Assembly: GCF_014650055.1 (NCBI RefSeq)
Contig: NZ_BMUF01000009.1
Span: 49,069-113,068 of the forward strand
Length of the DNA stretch: 64,000 nt
DNA from: Streptomyces malachitofuscus
GTDB taxonomy: Bacteria; Actinomycetota; Actinomycetes; Streptomycetales; Streptomycetaceae
Reading direction: 5' to 3'
The notes below the pieces were generated by a model that was given only the letters and a program-made list of their open reading frames with translations, did no database searches and was not told where the DNA came from. Shown piece after piece: positions 51,965 through 60,293 of this stretch (the stretch's first letter is position 1; each line of letters begins with the position of its first letter). Both the position numbers and the translations under genes were made by a program.

Positions 51965-53094
51965 GCCGTAACGCCAGGATCAACGGCCTCCTGCTGCTCC
52001 TCGTGGCCGCGCTCGCGGTGCTGCCGCTGGTGCTCGGGCTCGGGGACCACAAGGAGGAGCCGTTCGCGGGCGCGGACGCGGAGGCGGAGACCGCGATCAC
52101 CGAGATCGACCCGGACTACGAGCCGTGGTTCTCGCCGCTGTACGAACCGCCGTCCGGCGAGGTCGAGTCGGCGCTGTTCGCCCTCCAGGCGGCGGTCGGC
52201 GCGGGCGTCCTCGCGTACTACTTCGGACTGCGGCGCGGGCGTCGGCAGGGCGAGGCCCGGGCCGCCTCGGCGGGCGACGGCGGTCCGGCGAGCGTGGGCC
52301 GGACGCCGACACCGGCCACGGGCCCGGATGCGGCATCCGGCTCCCGCGCGGCGACGGCCCCCGGGACCGGGCCGGGACCGGACTCCCCCGACGAGCCCGG
52401 GCCACTCGCCGACACCGGCGGCAAGGCCGGGTCAGCCGTCCCGGGCACCGGCTCCGGCGGCCGGCCCGGCACCGGCGACACGACCGGCTCCGGCCACGGG
52501 ACCGGTTCGGGCTCCGAGGCCAGCTCGGGCTCCGGGGACGGCTCGGGCGGACGGTCCGGCACCGGCGACGCGGCCGGCTCCGGTCACGGGGCCAACTCAG
52601 GCTCCGAGGCCAGCTCGGGCTCCGGGGACGGCTCGGGCGGACGGTCCGGCACCGGCGACGCGGCCGGCTCCGGTCACGGGGCCAACTCAGGCTCCGAGGC
52701 CAGCTCGGGCTCCGGGGACGGCTCGGGCGGACGGTCCGGCACCGGCGACGCGGCCGGCTCCGGTCACGGGACCGGCTCCCGGGACGACTCGGGCGGACGG
52801 CCCGGCACCGGCGACACGGCCGGCTCCGGTCACGGGACCGGCTCCCGGGACGACTCGGGCGGACGGTCCGGCACCGGCGACGCGGCCGGCTCCGGTCACG
52901 GGGCCAACTCAGGCTCCGAGGCCAGCTCGGGCTCCGGGGACGGCTCGGGCGGACGGTCCGGCACCGGCGGCACAGCCGGCTCCGGTCACGGGACCGGCTC
53001 GGGCTCCGAGGACGGCTCGGGCTCCGGGGTCGGCTCGGGCTCCCGGGACGCAGCGGGTGACGGTGGCGGGGCCGCGGCGCGGGCGTGGGGCTGA
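51961..53094 (+). CDS. cbiN: cobalt transporter CbiN with long repeat tail
   Basis: A 377-residue protein whose first roughly 95 residues are CbiN: one helix (INGLLLLLVAALAVLPLVLG), the GADAEAETAITEIDPDYEPWFSPLYEPPSGEVES region, and a second helix (LFALQAAVGAGVLAYYFGLRRG). Family members normally stop here, near 100 residues. The remaining roughly 280 residues are Gly/Ser/Asp/Thr-rich repeats with one histidine per unit (AGSGHG). The repeat units are near-identical in DNA. The frame is open throughout and the next gene follows after 6 bp, so it is probably a real tail. Its role is unknown; metal binding or a cell-wall spacer is guesswork. Confidence 0.85.
   Translation: MSRNARINGLLLLLVAALAVLPLVLGLGDHKEEPFAGADAEAETAITEIDPDYEPWFSPLYEPPSGEVESALFALQAAVGAGVLAYYFGLRRGRRQGEARAASAGDGGPASVGRTPTPATGPDAASGSRAATAPGTGPGPDSPDEPGPLADTGGKAGSAVPGTGSGGRPGTGDTTGSGHGTGSGSEASSGSGDGSGGRSGTGDAAGSGHGANSGSEASSGSGDGSGGRSGTGDAAGSGHGANSGSEASSGSGDGSGGRSGTGDAAGSGHGTGSRDDSGGRPGTGDTAGSGHGTGSRDDSGGRSGTGDAAGSGHGANSGSEASSGSGDGSGGRSGTGGTAGSGHGTGSGSEDGSGSGVGSGSRDAAGDGGGAAARAWG
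52510..52980 (+). repeat. 90-bp and 66-bp tandem repeats inside cbiN
   Basis: Units beginning GGCTCCGAGGCCAGC recur at 52510, 52600 and 52690 (90-bp period), with near-perfect identity. Two 66-bp units follow at 52771-52836 and 52837-52902 (ACCGGCTCCCGGGACGACTC...), then a further partial 90-bp copy. All periods are multiples of three, so copy-number change keeps the frame. Confidence 0.95.
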
Positions 53095-53100
53095 GTTCTC

Positions 53101-53850
53101 GTGCTGCCGATCGACGCGGCGGCGCACAGCAGTCGCTGGCGCCGCCGTCATCCCGTGGACAAGGCCGTACTGGGGCTCGGTCTCACCGTGCTCGCGATCT
53201 CGCTGCCGCCCTGGCCGGGCGCGGCCCTGGTGCTCGTGACCGCGCTCGCCGTGCTGCTCGGCCCGGCGGGGGTGCCCCGGCGGCGGCTGTGGCGCGCCTA
53301 CCGGGTGCCGCTGGGCTTCTGCGTCACCGGGGCGCTCACCCTGCTGGTGCAGGTGGGCGGTCCGGACGGCTTCGTGTCCCCCGCCGAGGACGGGCCGCTG
53401 CGCGCCGGGGAGTTGCTGCTGCGCACCTCGGCGGCGTCCCTCGGCGTGCTGCTGTTCGCGTTCACCACCCCCATGTCGGATCTGCTGCCGCGTCTGGTGC
53501 GTGCCGGGGTGCCCGCCCCGCTCGTGGACGTGGCGCTGGTGACGTACCGGATGAGCTTCCTGCTGCTCGACTCGGTGCGCCGCGTCCGGGAGGCGCAGGC
53601 GGCCCGGCTCGGGCACACCTCCCGCGCGGCGACCTGGCGATCCCTCGGCGGGCTGGGCGCGACCGCGTTCGTCCGGTCCTTCGACCGGGCGGCGCGGCTG
53701 CAGACCGGTCTCGCGGGCCGCGGCTACGACGGCACCCTGCGCGTGCTGGTGCCGGAGGCGCGGGTCTCCGTCCGGTTCACGGTGCTGAGCGTGGCGCTCC
53801 TGGCGGCGCTGGCCGCCCTGACTCTCGTACTGGAAAGGCCCCTGTCGTGA
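53101..53850 (+). CDS. cbiQ: cobalt ECF transporter T component CbiQ
   Basis: A 249-residue membrane protein. Typical CbiQ helices are LGLGLTVLAISLPPWPGAAL and LLLRTSAASLGVLLFAFTT, with the coupling segments VPAPLVDVALVTYRMSFLLLD and the Ala-Arg-Gly motif in LAGRGYDG. It connects CbiMN to the ATPase. The start is GTG 53101, 6 bp after cbiN, and the stop overlaps cbiO (GTGA). Confidence 0.92.
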   Translation: MLPIDAAAHSSRWRRRHPVDKAVLGLGLTVLAISLPPWPGAALVLVTALAVLLGPAGVPRRRLWRAYRVPLGFCVTGALTLLVQVGGPDGFVSPAEDGPLRAGELLLRTSAASLGVLLFAFTTPMSDLLPRLVRAGVPAPLVDVALVTYRMSFLLLDSVRRVREAQAARLGHTSRAATWRSLGGLGATAFVRSFDRAARLQTGLAGRGYDGTLRVLVPEARVSVRFTVLSVALLAALAALTLVLERPLS

Positions 53851-54710
53851 GCGAGTCCGTGCCGGTGGCCCTGCGGGGCGTGTCCTTCGCGTACGAGGAC
53901 GGCCCTCCCGTGCTCACCGGCCTCGACTTCGAGGTGCGTGAGGGGCGCGCGCTGGCCCTGCTGGGGCGCAACGGCAGCGGCAAGACGACGCTGATGCGGC
54001 TGCTCAGCGGCGGACTGCGGCCGGACGGCGGCGAACTGACCGTGGAGGGGCGGGCGGTGCGCTACGACCGGAAGGGGCTGACGGCGCTGCGCACCACCGT
54101 GCAGCTGGTGGTGCAGGACCCCGACGACCAGCTGTTCGCCGCGTCCGTCGGGCAGGACGTGTCGTTCGGGCCGCTGAACCTCGGCCTGTCCGACACGGAG
54201 GTGCGGGCCCGGGTGGCGGAGGCGCTGGACGCGCTGGACATCTCCGCGCTCGCCGACCGACCCACGCATCTGCTGTCCTACGGGCAGCGCAAGCGGACGG
54301 CGATCGCGGGCGCGGTCGCCATGCGGCCCCGCGTGCTGATCCTGGACGAGCCGACGGCCGGCCTCGACCCCGACGGCCAGGAACGCCTGCTCACCACCCT
54401 CGACGGACTGCGCGCGAACGGCACGACGGTCGTCATGGCGACCCACGACGTCGACCTGGCGCTGCGCTGGGCCGACGACGCGGCCCTGCTCACCCCGTCG
54501 GGCGCGCACACCGGTCCGGCGGCAGGGATGCTGGCCCGCACCGATCTGCTCGCGGCGGCGGGTCTGCGGCTGCCGTGGGGTGTCACGGTGGCCCGGCTGC
54601 TGCGGGAGCAGGGGCTGCTGGCCGACGCGGCCGCCGGTCCCCGGACCCCGGAGGAGCTGGCGGCCCTGGTGACCGCGTCCGCAGCGGGAGGGGACACCCG
54701 GTTCGCGTGA
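53847..54710 (+). CDS. cbiO: cobalt ECF transporter ATPase CbiO
   Basis: A 287-residue ABC ATPase. Walker A is GRNGSGKTT, the Q-loop VVQDPDDQLFAASV typical of ECF ATPases, the signature LSYGQRKR, Walker B LILDEPTAGLD, and the histidine in ATHDVDL. It ends the riboswitch-controlled cbiMNQO operon. The start is GTG 53847. Confidence 0.95.
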   Translation: MSESVPVALRGVSFAYEDGPPVLTGLDFEVREGRALALLGRNGSGKTTLMRLLSGGLRPDGGELTVEGRAVRYDRKGLTALRTTVQLVVQDPDDQLFAASVGQDVSFGPLNLGLSDTEVRARVAEALDALDISALADRPTHLLSYGQRKRTAIAGAVAMRPRVLILDEPTAGLDPDGQERLLTTLDGLRANGTTVVMATHDVDLALRWADDAALLTPSGAHTGPAAGMLARTDLLAAAGLRLPWGVTVARLLREQGLLADAAAGPRTPEELAALVTASAAGGDTRFA

Positions 54711-55030
54711 GGGCGCGTCCGCGCGGTGAGCCGCGTGCGTGACCGACGGCCGACAATGCGGTCACGCGGAAGCACGGGCACGTGCTCCGGGCGGGCGCGA
54801 AGCACCGGCACCGGGTCGGCCGCTTCGTCCGTCGCCCTCGTGCGGGGGCGGCCCCGCCCACCTTCGGGGACGTTCTCGCGGCCCGCCTGCGCGCGAGCGG
54901 GCGAGCGGCCCGTCCGTGCGGGGGAACCCGGCATCGGCTCGCTCGGCGGGCAGCCGGTCAGAGCGTGGGACGCGGTGGCGGACGGACTCCTGGCCGTCGG
55001 CACACCGCCCGTTCCCACGGGCGGGCGCCG
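54711..55030. other. non-coding convergent gap after cbiO
   Basis: 320 bases between the ends of cbiO and the ATPase gene. No coding frame in it is convincing: the open frames lack codon bias and ribosome sites. The only structure seen is the hairpin at 55004-55023. Confidence 0.6.
55004..55023. terminator. hairpin after the giant ATPase gene
   Basis: Perfect 8-bp arms CCGCCCGT (55004-55011) and ACGGGCGG (55016-55023) with a TCCC loop, immediately downstream of the stop at 55031; it may act in both directions. Confidence 0.6.
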
Positions 55031-58000
55031 TCAGCTCTGCTCCGGGCCCGGGTGGGCCAGGGGCCTGCGCGGGTCGGCGGCACGCGTGATGGCCGACTCG
55101 ACGGCGGCGATGCGGTCGCCGAGCAGGGCCAGGGCGGCCACCGCGCGGGCCGTCGCGTCCTCGTCGGAGCCGGCCGGGGCCAGGGTGCGGACGTGGGCGG
55201 CCTTGAGCTCGCTCCAGCGCGCCGCCCGGTCGGGGGTGAGCGTGCCGCGCAGTTCGGCCAGCTTGAGCAGGCTCGCCTCGGCGCCGGTGGTGAGGGTCTG
55301 GGCCTCGGCCGCGTAGTGGTCGTCGATGACGGCGGCCAGCTCGGCGTCGTTCATGACGGGCTGGATCCGCTGGGCGATCCTGTTCATGTTGCGGTAGGAG
55401 CCCTGGAGCCGGAACGGCGGCTCGGTGCGGGCCTCGTCGGACTGGGCGGCGGAGGCGATGTAGGCCGCGTTGACCGCCAGCACCGTCCTGCGGGCGGTGA
55501 GCAGGTGGCGCAGCACGGCCAGGATCCGGTCCAGTTCGGTGGGCGCGTAGGGGTGGGTGAGCCGGTCGGGGCGGGCCGTGGGGTCGTTCCCGGCGAGGCG
55601 GATCAGCAGGTCCAGGTCGGCGCGGTCGCGTGAGGCGAGCGGGGCGAGCACCGGGTTGGCGGTGAGGGCGTTCTCCACGAAGCTGAGCGCGAAGACGTCC
55701 TCCTTGCCGGCGAGGACGTCGCCGAGGTTCCAGACGTCGGCGCGGTTGGCCAGCATGTCGGGGACCCGGAAGGCCTCGCCGGACTCGGTGTAGGGGTTGC
55801 CGGACATGCAGACGGCGAACCGCTTGCCGCGCAGGTCGTAGGTGCGGGGTTCGCCCTCCCACACGCCCTCCATCCGGCGGGTGGCGTCGCACAGCGGGAT
55901 GAACTTCTGCAGCAGTTCGGGCGAGGTGTGCTGGATGTCGTCGAGGTAGAGCAGCGTGTTGGTGCCGGCGGCCAGCGCGAAGTTGATCTTCTCGACCTCC
56001 TGGCGGGCGGTGGCGTTGGGCGCCTCGGCCGGGTCCAGGGAGGTGACCCCGTGGCCGAGTGCCGGGCCGCTGATGCGGACCAGGACCAGTCCCAGCCGGT
56101 GGGCCACGTACTCCACGAGGGTGGTCTTGCCGTAGCCGGGCGGGGAGACGAGCAGCAGCAGGCCACCGGTGCCGGTGCGGGCGGACTCGCCCGTGGTGCC
56201 GAGCTGTTTGGCGAGGCTGTCGCCGATCAGCGGGAGGTAGACCTCGTCGACCAGCCGGTTGCGGACGAACGAGGACATCACGCGGGGCCGGTGGTCGTCC
56301 AGGCGCAGCCGGGTGCGTTCGGCGGTCGCGAGGGCGGTGCGGCGGCGCTGGAAGGCGCGGAAGGCGGGTACGTCGGACGTCCTGAACTCGTCGGTGCGGT
56401 AGAGGAATTCGTCCAGGCGGAGGGTGAGGCGGCGGTCGGTGATCCTGGGGTGGGTGGCGATCAGGCCCTCCACCGTGACGGTCAGCGGGGCGTCCGACTC
56501 GTGGCGGGGCACGTCGGGGCAGAGCTCGGCGGCGACGGCCTCCGCGAGGTCGCCGGGGGTCACCCGTTCGCCGGTGGCGGTGGTGTAGGCGGTCAGCCAG
56601 GCCTCGACCAGCTGGCGGCGGGCGGTGAGGTCGGCGAGGGCGGGGAGGTCCTCGTCGTAGGCCTCGGCCGCGACCGTGCGGCGGAACTTGTCGAGGAGGG
56701 TGCGGGCCCGGGAGCTGATCACGAAGCCGTCGGGGCCGGTGGTCAGTTCGTCGAAGAGGTACGCGGCGCAGGCGCCCGGGCGGACGGCGGCGCCCTCGTC
56801 CCACTCCCCGACGGCGCGGGCCAGTTCGGTTTGCAGCGCGTCGAGTGCGGGCGGCGGGCCGAAGGCGTCGCGGACCCGGGCGAGGGAGCGGGCGCGGCGG
56901 GTGAGGTCCTCGCGCTCCTGGGCCGTGGTGCCGTACGCCCAGTAGAGCAGGGCGTGGGCGCGGGCCGCGGAGGCGTGGCGCAGGGTTCCGGCGCCGTCGT
57001 ACAGGGGTAGTACGGCGGTGAGGATCGCGGTGGCGTCGTGGTCGTGGACGCCCCGCTCGTAGCCCTCGTCGTACGCCTCCTCCGCGGCCCTGCGGACCAG
57101 GGCGGCGAGGTCGTCGGCGCCGGTCAGGGCGTCGGGGCCGGGCTCGTGCAGCAGGCGGGCGGCGAGGTGTTCGGCGCGGTACACCTCGGGTGACTCGGAC
57201 GGCAGGTGCCGGTTCCACAGCGGGCGGTCGGCGAGCAGGGCCGGGTCGGTGACGGGGGCGCGGTAGTCGGTGCCGGTGAGGGCGACGGCGAGGCCGTCGC
57301 CGTGCGGGACGACGGTGAGGTCGAAGGGCTGGGTGGAGACGGCGAAGCGGTGGCCGCCGAGACGGAGGGTGCGTCCGCCGTCCGCGTAGAGGTCGGTACG
57401 GTCGCGCAGGGCGCGGGCTGCCTCCTCGTGGGCGGAGCGCAGCCGGCCTTCGAGCTCCTCCGCCCGTACCCGGTCGCCGAGTTCGCGCAGTTCGCCGGCG
57501 GTGCGGCGGACCTTGGCGACGAGCGGGTCGGAGGCGAAGTAGGTGCTCACCGCGTCGGTGTCGGCGAGGGACGCGGAGCGGCGGGCGATCGTCTCCAGTA
57601 CGCGGCCGGCGGCGGAGGCGAGCTGTTCGGCGCGGCGGGCGCGGGCGTCGGTGAGGCTCTGCTTTCGGGCGGAGAACGCCTCGTAGATCTCGGTGCGTTT
57701 GGCGGCGAGTTCGCCGAGGACGTCGTCGAACTCGGCGAAGCGGGACTCCAGCGATTCCAGCTGGGTCAGGACCCGGGTGAGCTGGTCGTCGCAGTGCTCG
57801 GGGTCGTCGGCCGCCGCGAGGGCGCCGGTGACCGTCTGGCCGAGCAGGGCGAGTTCGGCGGCGAACCCGGCGCGTGCCTCCCGGTCGAGGAGGCCACGGC
57901 GGTGGGTGTCGAGGGTGGCGCGGGCGCGGTTGACGCCGCCCATGGCCTCGGCGACCCGTTCCAGGACGGCCGTGCGGACGGTGGCGTCGGTGATGTCGAG

Positions 58001-60223
58001 TCCCGCGACCACCTCGGTCACCGTGCGCAGTCCGTCGGCGAGTTCGTCGAGGCGGGTGGCGACGGGGGCGGCCTCCGCGGTGGTGGTGAGCGACTCGATG
58101 TCGGCGTGCAGCCGTTCGAGGTCGGTGTGGTGGGCGGCGAAGGCGTCCTCGCGGGCCAGGAAGGCGATGGCGCGCTGTCCGAAGGAGGCGAGGTCCGTCT
58201 CGGCCGTTGCGGCCAGTGCGTCGATGCGGTCGTGGTCCGCGTACCGCATGTCCTTCAGGGTCAGCAGATGGCCCTGGGCGTGGCGGAGTTCGGTGAGGCC
58301 GGTGACCCAGGCGGTGGCCTCCCGGGGCTGTTCGCCGCGCAGGCGGCGCACCACCGAGGCGATCCGGCCGTCCGCCTCGTCGAGCGCGTCGGCGGCCCGG
58401 CGGGTGAGGTCGCGTACGGTCTCGAACTCGGCCAGCACCTGCTCGGCGGTGGCGCGCACCTGCTCCAAGGGGGTGCGCAGGTCGCCGAGTTCCGGCTCGC
58501 CCAGCCAGTGGTGGGTGTCCAGGGCGCGGACGCAGGCGGCCGCCAGGGTCGTGTAGATCTCGGCCGTCGGGGTGGTCTCGGCGGCGGAGCGGGCCAGGGA
58601 CAGGCAGTCGGAGACGCCGCGCACGAGGTCGGCGTTGCCGACCCGGGCCAGCGCCCCCTCACCGGCGGGCTGCGCGGCGGCGTGGGTGTCGGAGACGTAG
58701 GGCGACTCCCACAGCTGGACGGGGTGGACGCGGGCGGGCTCGTCGCCCTCGGAGCGCAGAATGACGAGCTGTCCGTCGTCGAACAGGGCCCAGCCGTGGC
58801 AGGCCATGGGGGTGGCGACCGCTTCACGGATCTGGTTGTACGACAGCAGCAGGGCGCGTCCGCGGCCGGGCGCGTGGAACGCGTACAGCACGTCCTCGCC
58901 GTGCGGCGAGCGCACCTCGCGTTCGAACTCCATGCCGTCGGTGTCGAGTTCGTACGTCTTGTGGGTGCCGGCGGCGAGGCAGTAGCCGCCGGGGAACACG
59001 ATGCCCTGGTCCTCGGGCAGCCGGCGACAGCCCTGTCCGATGCCGTCGAGGCGGACGACGGTGCGGGTGAGGGTGTTGAAGACCAGGTGGCGGGGTGCGG
59101 TCTCCTTGTAGGGGAGGATCCGCAGCAGGATCAGGGGGCCGACGCGGGCGTGGGCGATGTCGGCGTCGGCGAGGGACTGCAGGGGCTCGTCGACCGGCTC
59201 GGTGTGGATGCCATCGGAGGTGTCGGTGTCGTTCTCGGCCTTGACGGTGAGGGTGCCGCCGAGGGTGTCGACGAAGACCTCGTCCCGGACGGAGACGTGC
59301 GGGTGGCGGCCGAGGACGTGGTTCTCCCGGGTGGTGGGCGTCCAGGCGATGTCGGCGGGCGGGGTGGCGGCGTGGTCGCGGTCGCCGCGGGCGTCGAGGA
59401 AGGCGGCGCGGCCGTCCTCGGAGACCGACCAGCGCAGCACGCGGATGTCGCCGGCCTTCTCCCCGGTCTGGAAGACGGCGAGCAGCTTGCCGTCGACGCG
59501 GCGCAGCCGCAGCAGACGGGCCTGACGGTAGTAGCGGTGCAGGGCGGCGAACTCGCGGACGAAGGCGGGATCGTCGAGGAGTCCGGGCACGGCCTCGTCG
59601 GAGAGGCGGTTGAGGTCGCGGTCGTGCGGGGCGAGCACATCTCCGACCGCGGTGTCCCGGTCGGGCCGGGGCCGGGCCTCGTAGCCGAAGAGGAGCACGT
59701 CACCCACGGCGACGATGTCGCGGGGGACGCTGTTCCGGTCGGTGCGCAGCCGCTCGGTGCCGGTGAGTCGCAGTTCCGGGGCGCCGAACTCCTCGGCGCG
59801 GCGGTGGTTCAGCGCCTCGGCGCGGCGGGCGAGTTCGCCGGCCTGCGCGGTGAGGCGGTCGCGCAGCACCTGGTAGGCGCCGCCGTCGACCGCCGCCTCG
59901 GCCCCGCCCGGCGCGGGCGTACCGGACGCCCCGTGGGACCCGCCCTGACCGGATGTGGTCCGGGACCGGCCCCCGTCGGGCGCGCCTTGCTTCCTGCCCG
60001 CGCCGGAGGTTCCCCGGGGACGGTCCGCGCCGGAGGTTCCCCGGGGACGGTCCGCGCCGGGTGCCCCCTCGGAGCCGCTCGCTCCGGGTGTGCCCCGGCG
60101 GGCGCCGGCCGCGGGAGAGGCGCCGGTTGCGGGACGACCGGGAGCGGTGCTGGATCCGGGTGCGCCCGGGCCCGGCGTTTCGCGCGGGGCCGGGTTCGTG
60201 GGCTCGTGGGTGCCGGTGGTCAT
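55031..60223 (-). CDS. giant DUF3686-type AAA ATPase
   Basis: A 1730-residue protein. Residues 1-110 are Gly/Pro/Arg-rich low complexity, with a 27-bp direct repeat at 60001-60054 (DRPRGTSGA twice). Then comes a beta-rich region (about 150-560) as in DUF3686 'DNA repair ATPases', a long coiled-coil-rich middle, and a C-terminal AAA domain: Walker A SPPGYGKTT near 1360, Walker B LLYLDDIQH near 1427. A sensor region with VCMSGNPYTESGE follows. Such proteins are usually found beside a flotillin, as here (70 bp downstream of its stop). Direct involvement in DNA repair is only an old annotation; a membrane-linked stress or remodelling role is equally possible. Confidence 0.85.
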   Translation of the reverse strand: MTTGTHEPTNPAPRETPGPGAPGSSTAPGRPATGASPAAGARRGTPGASGSEGAPGADRPRGTSGADRPRGTSGAGRKQGAPDGGRSRTTSGQGGSHGASGTPAPGGAEAAVDGGAYQVLRDRLTAQAGELARRAEALNHRRAEEFGAPELRLTGTERLRTDRNSVPRDIVAVGDVLLFGYEARPRPDRDTAVGDVLAPHDRDLNRLSDEAVPGLLDDPAFVREFAALHRYYRQARLLRLRRVDGKLLAVFQTGEKAGDIRVLRWSVSEDGRAAFLDARGDRDHAATPPADIAWTPTTRENHVLGRHPHVSVRDEVFVDTLGGTLTVKAENDTDTSDGIHTEPVDEPLQSLADADIAHARVGPLILLRILPYKETAPRHLVFNTLTRTVVRLDGIGQGCRRLPEDQGIVFPGGYCLAAGTHKTYELDTDGMEFEREVRSPHGEDVLYAFHAPGRGRALLLSYNQIREAVATPMACHGWALFDDGQLVILRSEGDEPARVHPVQLWESPYVSDTHAAAQPAGEGALARVGNADLVRGVSDCLSLARSAAETTPTAEIYTTLAAACVRALDTHHWLGEPELGDLRTPLEQVRATAEQVLAEFETVRDLTRRAADALDEADGRIASVVRRLRGEQPREATAWVTGLTELRHAQGHLLTLKDMRYADHDRIDALAATAETDLASFGQRAIAFLAREDAFAAHHTDLERLHADIESLTTTAEAAPVATRLDELADGLRTVTEVVAGLDITDATVRTAVLERVAEAMGGVNRARATLDTHRRGLLDREARAGFAAELALLGQTVTGALAAADDPEHCDDQLTRVLTQLESLESRFAEFDDVLGELAAKRTEIYEAFSARKQSLTDARARRAEQLASAAGRVLETIARRSASLADTDAVSTYFASDPLVAKVRRTAGELRELGDRVRAEELEGRLRSAHEEAARALRDRTDLYADGGRTLRLGGHRFAVSTQPFDLTVVPHGDGLAVALTGTDYRAPVTDPALLADRPLWNRHLPSESPEVYRAEHLAARLLHEPGPDALTGADDLAALVRRAAEEAYDEGYERGVHDHDATAILTAVLPLYDGAGTLRHASAARAHALLYWAYGTTAQEREDLTRRARSLARVRDAFGPPPALDALQTELARAVGEWDEGAAVRPGACAAYLFDELTTGPDGFVISSRARTLLDKFRRTVAAEAYDEDLPALADLTARRQLVEAWLTAYTTATGERVTPGDLAEAVAAELCPDVPRHESDAPLTVTVEGLIATHPRITDRRLTLRLDEFLYRTDEFRTSDVPAFRAFQRRRTALATAERTRLRLDDHRPRVMSSFVRNRLVDEVYLPLIGDSLAKQLGTTGESARTGTGGLLLLVSPPGYGKTTLVEYVAHRLGLVLVRISGPALGHGVTSLDPAEAPNATARQEVEKINFALAAGTNTLLYLDDIQHTSPELLQKFIPLCDATRRMEGVWEGEPRTYDLRGKRFAVCMSGNPYTESGEAFRVPDMLANRADVWNLGDVLAGKEDVFALSFVENALTANPVLAPLASRDRADLDLLIRLAGNDPTARPDRLTHPYAPTELDRILAVLRHLLTARRTVLAVNAAYIASAAQSDEARTEPPFRLQGSYRNMNRIAQRIQPVMNDAELAAVIDDHYAAEAQTLTTGAEASLLKLAELRGTLTPDRAARWSELKAAHVRTLAPAGSDEDATARAVAALALLGDRIAAVESAITRAADPRRPLAHPGPEQS

Positions 60224-60293
60224 GGCTTCCTCTCGGGAAGAGACCGGCCGGGAGCCGCCGTCCCCTGTGCGGCGGCTCCCGACCGGATGGCGG

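Noticed and set aside
52510..52980. CRISPR-like periodic repeats
   Set aside because: Repeats are 66-90 bp, have no spacers, and lie in frame inside cbiN.
54739..55316. Open frames in the gap after cbiO
   Set aside because: Codon usage and amino-acid makeup are those of shadow frames; no ribosome site.
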